Source: G965229615 sp965229615 (GTDB lineage Bacteria; Pseudomonadota; Alphaproteobacteria; Rickettsiales; Midichloriaceae). Taken from it: 64,000 nt of DNA. Within the stretch, counting starts at the first letter, position 1. Each line of letters starts with the position of its first letter. Positions 63,125-64,000 of the stretch are shown here, piece by piece. The translations under genes and the position numbers were made by a program. Below the pieces are notes generated by a model that saw only the letters and a list, made by a program, of their open reading frames with translations, did no database searches and had not been told where the DNA came from. Location of the stretch: NCBI GenBank assembly GCA_965229615.1, contig OZ245890.1:186001-250000 (forward strand), written 5' to 3'.

Positions 63125-64000
63125 CACTGATTTTTGAATATAAACCTTTATAATAACCACCTGCTTTTATTAGATCATCATGCATTCCTTGCTCACATAT
63201 TTCTCCGTTATGCATCACAATAATGTTATTGGCATGTTGTATTGTTGATAAACGATGAGCAATAATAATACATGTACGGTTTTGTGTAAGTCTCTTAATA
63301 CCTTGTTGTACATCATGTTCATTTTGCATATCTAAAGACGATGTCGCTTCATCTAATAGAAGAACATTTGGGTTTTTCAAAAATGCTCTTGCTATTGCAA
63401 TTCTTTGCTTTTGTCCTCCCGACAATCTAACACCTTTTTCTCCAACAAATGTTTCAAAACCTTGCGGCAGAGCATTAATGAAACCAGTTGCTGCAGCTAT
63501 TTCTGCTGCGTTGTATATTCTTTCACTCGGTGCACTTGGATCGCCATATGCTATATTCTCGTATATAGTTGCAGAAAAGATTGCAGGATCCTGACTCACA
63601 TATGCAAACTCTCTTCTAAAATCACTCAGCAGCATTTTAGATATATCTATACCATTATATGTTATCACCCCTCTTTGAATATTATAAAAACGTAACAGGA
63701 GTTGAAATATTGTACTCTTACCAGCGCCCGACTTACCAACAAGTGCAGTTGTTTTGCCAACTGGAAACGTTGCTGAAAAATTCTTAAGAGCCGGTATATT
63801 TTTTTTTGCAGGATAAAAAAATGTTACGTTATCAAATACTATACTGGTAATATGATGTGCCGCCTCATGCGCAGCAGCATCAAAAATCTCTATTTGTGAT
63901 ATTCTAAGTGGATTTTCAACATCAACAATATCGGGTTTTTTGTTTAAAAACTCACTGATTCTTTCTGAAACACCATATGCCTTTTGTATGTTATTTATCA
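63117..64000 (-). CDS. ABC exporter (MsbA/multidrug type), C-terminal part
   Basis: Partial at the window edge: about 294 codons of the C-terminus are visible and the reading frame stays open to position 64000. The end of the membrane domain (NIQKAYGVSERISEFL) and a complete nucleotide-binding domain are present. It shows Walker A GKSGAGKST, Q-loop YVSQDPAIFSAT, signature RLSGGQKQR, Walker B VLLLDEATSSLD and switch His in IIAHRLSTIQ. The fused membrane-plus-ATPase design matches MsbA-like lipid flippases and drug exporters. With LpxB in the same genome, lipid A export is plausible but not provable here. Confidence 0.93.
   Translation of the reverse strand, partial: INNIQKAYGVSERISEFLNKKPDIVDVENPLRISQIEIFDAAAHEAAHHITSIVFDNVTFFYPAKKNIPALKNFSATFPVGKTTALVGKSGAGKSTIFQLLLRFYNIQRGVITYNGIDISKMLLSDFRREFAYVSQDPAIFSATIYENIAYGDPSAPSERIYNAAEIAAATGFINALPQGFETFVGEKGVRLSGGQKQRIAIARAFLKNPNVLLLDEATSSLDMQNEHDVQQGIKRLTQNRTCIIIAHRLSTIQHANNIIVMHNGEICEQGMHDDLIKAGGYYKGLYSKISEI

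Overview
The window is AT-rich, densely coded chromosomal DNA of an alphaproteobacterium, most probably an intracellular member of the Rickettsiales. The evidence is the gene set. It contains an NtrY-type sensor kinase, a PleD-type diguanylate cyclase, an NDUFA12-like complex I subunit next to mlaD, a DUF2610 protein, DUF1640 coiled-coil proteins, a patatin-like phospholipase and several large proteins of unknown function. FtsA, FtsQ, LpxB and the peptidoglycan genes alr, dapE, murD, mraY and murG argue against Anaplasma or Ehrlichia. Enolase, phosphoglycerate kinase and glucose-6-phosphate isomerase argue against Rickettsia. A Midichloriaceae-like lineage is my inference and is not proven by the sequence.

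Layout. 1-1.1 kb: a decayed minus-strand gene with two frameshifts. 1.2-7.2 kb: ntrY, two overlapping EamA permeases, hslV without hslU, and an unknown protein. 7.2-9.4 kb: three tandem copies of a DUF1640 coiled-coil membrane protein behind a small P-loop kinase-like gene. 9.5-16.7 kb: an M16 peptidase, rsmG, corA, a truncated glutamine-synthetase-like gene and a coupled ftsQ-ftsA-lpxB group. 16.7-21.6 kb: an 851-aa exported protein, an SH3 protein and a DUF2610 protein with a long 29-residue tandem repeat. 21.9-26.4 kb: eno, a LolC/E permease, a 44-aa small protein, nnrD, a uracil-DNA glycosylase and tRNA-Lys. 26.5-32.6 kb: one 2021-aa protein. 32.7-46.8 kb: housekeeping genes (alr, a dicarboxylate/amino-acid symporter, rnpB, ruvC, tsaE, pleD, NDUFA12, mlaD, yajC, gatC, ruvX, dnaE, queC, pgk). 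46.8-64 kb: a membrane glycosyltransferase, a PTP-like inositol-phosphatase-type protein, hemD, murD, mraY, two membrane paralogues, dapE, pgi, murG, patatin, a polyprenyl synthase, an unknown protein and a partial ABC exporter.

Together the genes describe a cell that still builds peptidoglycan and lipid A and divides with FtsA/FtsQ. It keeps part of glycolysis or gluconeogenesis and imports metabolites through DMT and DAACS carriers. It also carries candidate host-interaction proteins: the phosphatase, the patatin, the 2021-aa protein and the repeat-bearing proteins. The most unusual parts are the DUF1640 triplication with variable 33-bp coiled-coil repeats, the mosaic 87-bp repeat array in the DUF2610 gene, the 2021-aa protein, and the membrane paralogue pair whose 3' ends look homogenised.
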